Position numbers and translations under genes: made by a program. DNA of 64,000 nt from Microbacterium profundi (lineage in GTDB: Bacteria; Actinomycetota; Actinomycetes; Actinomycetales; Microbacteriaceae). Location: the NCBI RefSeq assembly GCF_000763375.1, contig NZ_JPSY01000002.1, positions 124,001 through 188,000 of the forward strand, read 5' to 3'. The notes beneath the pieces are model-generated. The model made no database searches. It saw only the letters and a program-made list of their open reading frames with translations, and was not told the origin of the DNA. This document shows positions 62,032-64,000 of the stretch, piece after piece; positions within the stretch are counted from its first letter, which is position 1; every line of letters starts with the position of its first letter.

Positions 62032-63387
62032 ATGCCGGGAAACCTCAGCGTCGAGCAGTTGGACGAAGCGATCGCGAACGGCGAGATCGACACCGTGATC
62101 GTCGCGTTCGGCGACGCGCAGGGCCGACTCACCGGAAAGCGCATCTCCGCGCGGCTGTTCCGCGAGGAGGTCCTCGACCATGGCGCCGAATCCTGCGACT
62201 ACCTGCTTTCGGTCGACGTCGATGTGAACACCATGGACGGTTACGCGATGTCGAGTTGGGACAAGGGGTACGGCGACATGGTGCTTCGTCCGGATCCGGC
62301 GACGCTCCGGCGGATCCCGTGGATCGAAGGTTCGGCGCTGGTGATGGCAGACCTCGTCTGGGGCGACGGGCGTCCGGTCGCGCCCTCGCCGCGCGCCATC
62401 CTCGACCGGCAGCGCGACCGCCTCGCCGAGCGGGGCTGGACCGCGTTCAGCGGCACCGAGCTCGAGTTCATCGTGTTCGACGACACCTATCGCGAAGCCT
62501 GGGCGCGCAAGTACGAGGGGCTCACGCCCTCGACCGACTACAACGTCGACTACAACCTGCTCGCCACCACACGCCTGGAGCCGCTGCTGCGTGACATCCG
62601 CAACAGCATGGACGCTGCCGGCATGTACAACGAAGGCGTGAAGGGGGAGTGCAACCTCGGCCAGCAGGAGATCGCGTTCCGCTTCGCCGAAGTGCGCGAG
62701 ACGGCCGACCAGCACACGATCTACAAGAACGGGGCGAAGGAGATCGCGGAGCAGCACGGAAAGTCGCTCACCTTCATGGCGAAGTTCAACGAGCGTGAGG
62801 GCAACAGCTGCCACATCCACCTGTCGGTCCGGGGTGCCGACGGCGGGGCTGTCATGGCTGGCGACGGTGCACACGGCTTCAGTCCGCTGATGGAGCACTG
62901 GATCGCAGGCATCCTCGCGACGATGCGCGAGTTCACACTTCTCTACGCACCAACCATCAACTCCTACAAGCGCTTCGCCGACGGGAGCTTCGCGCCGACC
63001 GGCGTGGCCTGGGGAATCGACAATCGAACCTGCGCTCTGCGCGTGATCGGTCACGGCCCGTCGCTCCGAGTGGAGAACAGGGTTCCGGGAGGCGACGTGA
63101 ATCCGTACCTCGGCATCTCAGCGATCATCGCCGGAGGCCTGCACGGGATCGAGAACGAGTTGGAGCTTCCCCCACGGCTGGAAGGGTCCGCCTATACGGC
63201 CGAGGTGGAGCATCTGCCGACGACGCTGCGTGAGGCCGCACGGCTGTTCAGCGAGTCGACGGTCGCTCGCGCCGCGTTCGGCGACGACGTGGTCGAGCAC
63301 TATCTGAACCAGGCGCGCATCGAGGTGGCGGCCTTCGATGCCGCCGTCACAGACTGGGAGCGCATCCGTGGTTTCGAACGGCTCTGA
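62032..63387 (+). CDS. Glutamine-synthetase-like enzyme (gamma-glutamyl-amine synthetase type)
   Basis: 451 aa. Has the glutamine synthetase beta-grasp N-terminus (GKRISARLFREEVL) and catalytic blocks: GTELEFIVFD (metal Glu-x-Glu), KGECNLGQQEIAFR, GNSCHIHLSVRG (ATP/metal His) and VENRVPGGDVNPYL (Arg-x-x-x-Gly). Related proteins couple glutamate to putrescine, ethanolamine or other amines (PuuA/GlnA3-4 types). Its permease and hydrolase neighbours support amine catabolism over ammonium assimilation. ATG 62032 with GGGAG upstream. Confidence 0.88.
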   Translation: MPGNLSVEQLDEAIANGEIDTVIVAFGDAQGRLTGKRISARLFREEVLDHGAESCDYLLSVDVDVNTMDGYAMSSWDKGYGDMVLRPDPATLRRIPWIEGSALVMADLVWGDGRPVAPSPRAILDRQRDRLAERGWTAFSGTELEFIVFDDTYREAWARKYEGLTPSTDYNVDYNLLATTRLEPLLRDIRNSMDAAGMYNEGVKGECNLGQQEIAFRFAEVRETADQHTIYKNGAKEIAEQHGKSLTFMAKFNEREGNSCHIHLSVRGADGGAVMAGDGAHGFSPLMEHWIAGILATMREFTLLYAPTINSYKRFADGSFAPTGVAWGIDNRTCALRVIGHGPSLRVENRVPGGDVNPYLGISAIIAGGLHGIENELELPPRLEGSAYTAEVEHLPTTLREAARLFSESTVARAAFGDDVVEHYLNQARIEVAAFDAAVTDWERIRGFERL

Positions 63388-64000
63388 AGACGCGGTCCGG
63401 CCGTTGATCGGCGTCACGACCTACCTGGAACGCGCGCAGCAAGGGGTGTGGGACGTGAGGGCGTCGTTCCTTCCCGCACAGTACCTGACGAGTGTCACGT
63501 CGTCCGGCGGCATCGCGATGCTGTTGCCTCCGCAGGACGAGACCACGGCGGATGCTGCGATCGCCGGGCTGCACGGGCTCATCCTCACCGGCGGCGCCGA
63601 TGTGCAGCCGGAGTTGTACGGTGACGAACGGCATCCGTCGACCGACGCGGCGCGCACTGATCGCGACGCCTGGGAGCTTGCGCTGTTCCACGCCGCTGAG
63701 CGGCGGCAGATGCCGGTGCTCGCCATCTGCCGCGGGCTGCAGCTCGTCAACGTGGCGCGGGGCGGGTCACTGCAGCAGCATCTGCCGGAATCCCTCGGCA
63801 CCGATCGATACAAGCTCGGCGGGGGAGTGTTCGCCGAGAACGAGGTGACGGTGGCCACCGGCACGAGACTCGCAGGAATTCTGGGAGACGGCGGGTTGCG
63901 CGTTCACAGCTATCACCACCAGGGGGTCGATCGCCTGGGAGACGGCCTCGTCGTCTCCGCGCGCACCGACGACGGCCTGGTACAGGCGGTCGAGGACTCC
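63368..64000 (+). CDS. Peptidase C26-type gamma-glutamyl hydrolase (3' end outside window)
   Basis: First 211 residues of a class I glutamine-amidotransferase-like hydrolase (PuuD type) that removes the gamma-glutamyl group at the end of the pathway. RPLIGVTTYL at the start, GLILTGGADVQPELYG, and the nucleophile elbow LAICRGLQLVNVARGG with catalytic Cys near 120; a catalytic His lies in HSYHHQGVDRLG. GTG 63368 overlaps the end of the synthetase gene by 20 bp. Runs off the window end. Confidence 0.88.
   Translation, partial: MVSNGSEDAVRPLIGVTTYLERAQQGVWDVRASFLPAQYLTSVTSSGGIAMLLPPQDETTADAAIAGLHGLILTGGADVQPELYGDERHPSTDAARTDRDAWELALFHAAERRQMPVLAICRGLQLVNVARGGSLQQHLPESLGTDRYKLGGGVFAENEVTVATGTRLAGILGDGGLRVHSYHHQGVDRLGDGLVVSARTDDGLVQAVEDS

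Overview
The window is high-GC actinobacterial DNA, most likely from a Microbacteriaceae (Microbacterium-like) chromosome. The reasons are the strong G/C third-position bias, an Lsr2 protein, several starts that look leaderless, the block mscL - FmdB zinc ribbon - 5-formyltetrahydrofolate cyclo-ligase - galU - GNAT, an MTES_1575-type pseudo-helicase, and a 44-residue basic protein of a type I associate with this family. No database search was possible; all family names come from motifs read in the sequence.

Left chromosomal part (1-14.7 kb): an MMPL exporter with a divergent MarR regulator; Lsr2; a guanidinium-type SMR exporter preceded by what reads as a guanidine-III riboswitch; a GAF-LuxR regulator divergent from a DUF485 + acetate-type symporter pair; an MGMT homologue without its catalytic cysteine; a large helicase-like protein with ruined Walker motifs; the mscL/FmdB/cyclo-ligase/galU/GNAT block; and tRNA-Ala(CGC).

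Island (about 14.7-50.3 kb): visibly lower GC and inserted at the 3' end of tRNA-Ala. A large serine integrase reads into the antisense of the tRNA. It is followed by an ArdA-like protein, a replication-relaxation protein, a TraG/VirD4-like coupling ATPase, an MT-A70 methylase, a set of von Willebrand A and membrane proteins, a NACHT-type STAND NTPase, two DUF3846 proteins, and a long operon (35.9-49.8 kb). That operon encodes an SNF2 helicase, a type III-like Mod methylase, a Res-like helicase/nuclease, an OLD-like ATPase-TOPRIM protein, a zinc-hook ABC ATPase and a membrane-anchored protein. Three very small ORFs sit at its gene junctions. Two copies of one 1565-bp IS3-family element, each with its own 3-bp target duplication, interrupt the integrase and the NACHT gene. 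Removing either copy in silico restores a full reading frame. A different IS3-family element lies at 22.9-24.4 kb.

Right chromosomal part (50.3-64 kb): a metallophosphoesterase; an AEC transporter; an IclR regulator next to a complete hutH-hutU-hutI-hutG histidine-degradation operon; a DUF445 membrane protein; a CsoR-like repressor; and a permease / glutamine-synthetase-like / peptidase C26 cluster for amine catabolism by gamma-glutamylation. A 20-bp repeat recurs at four places between 53.9 and 60.0 kb, three of them inside genes and in frame.

The island reads as a defence-carrying integrated element that has lost its own integrase to an insertion sequence. The 35.9-49.8 kb operon is the best candidate for an incompletely described system: it joins type III-like restriction-modification to an SNF2 remodeller, an OLD nuclease and an RloC-like ATPase in one translationally coupled unit.
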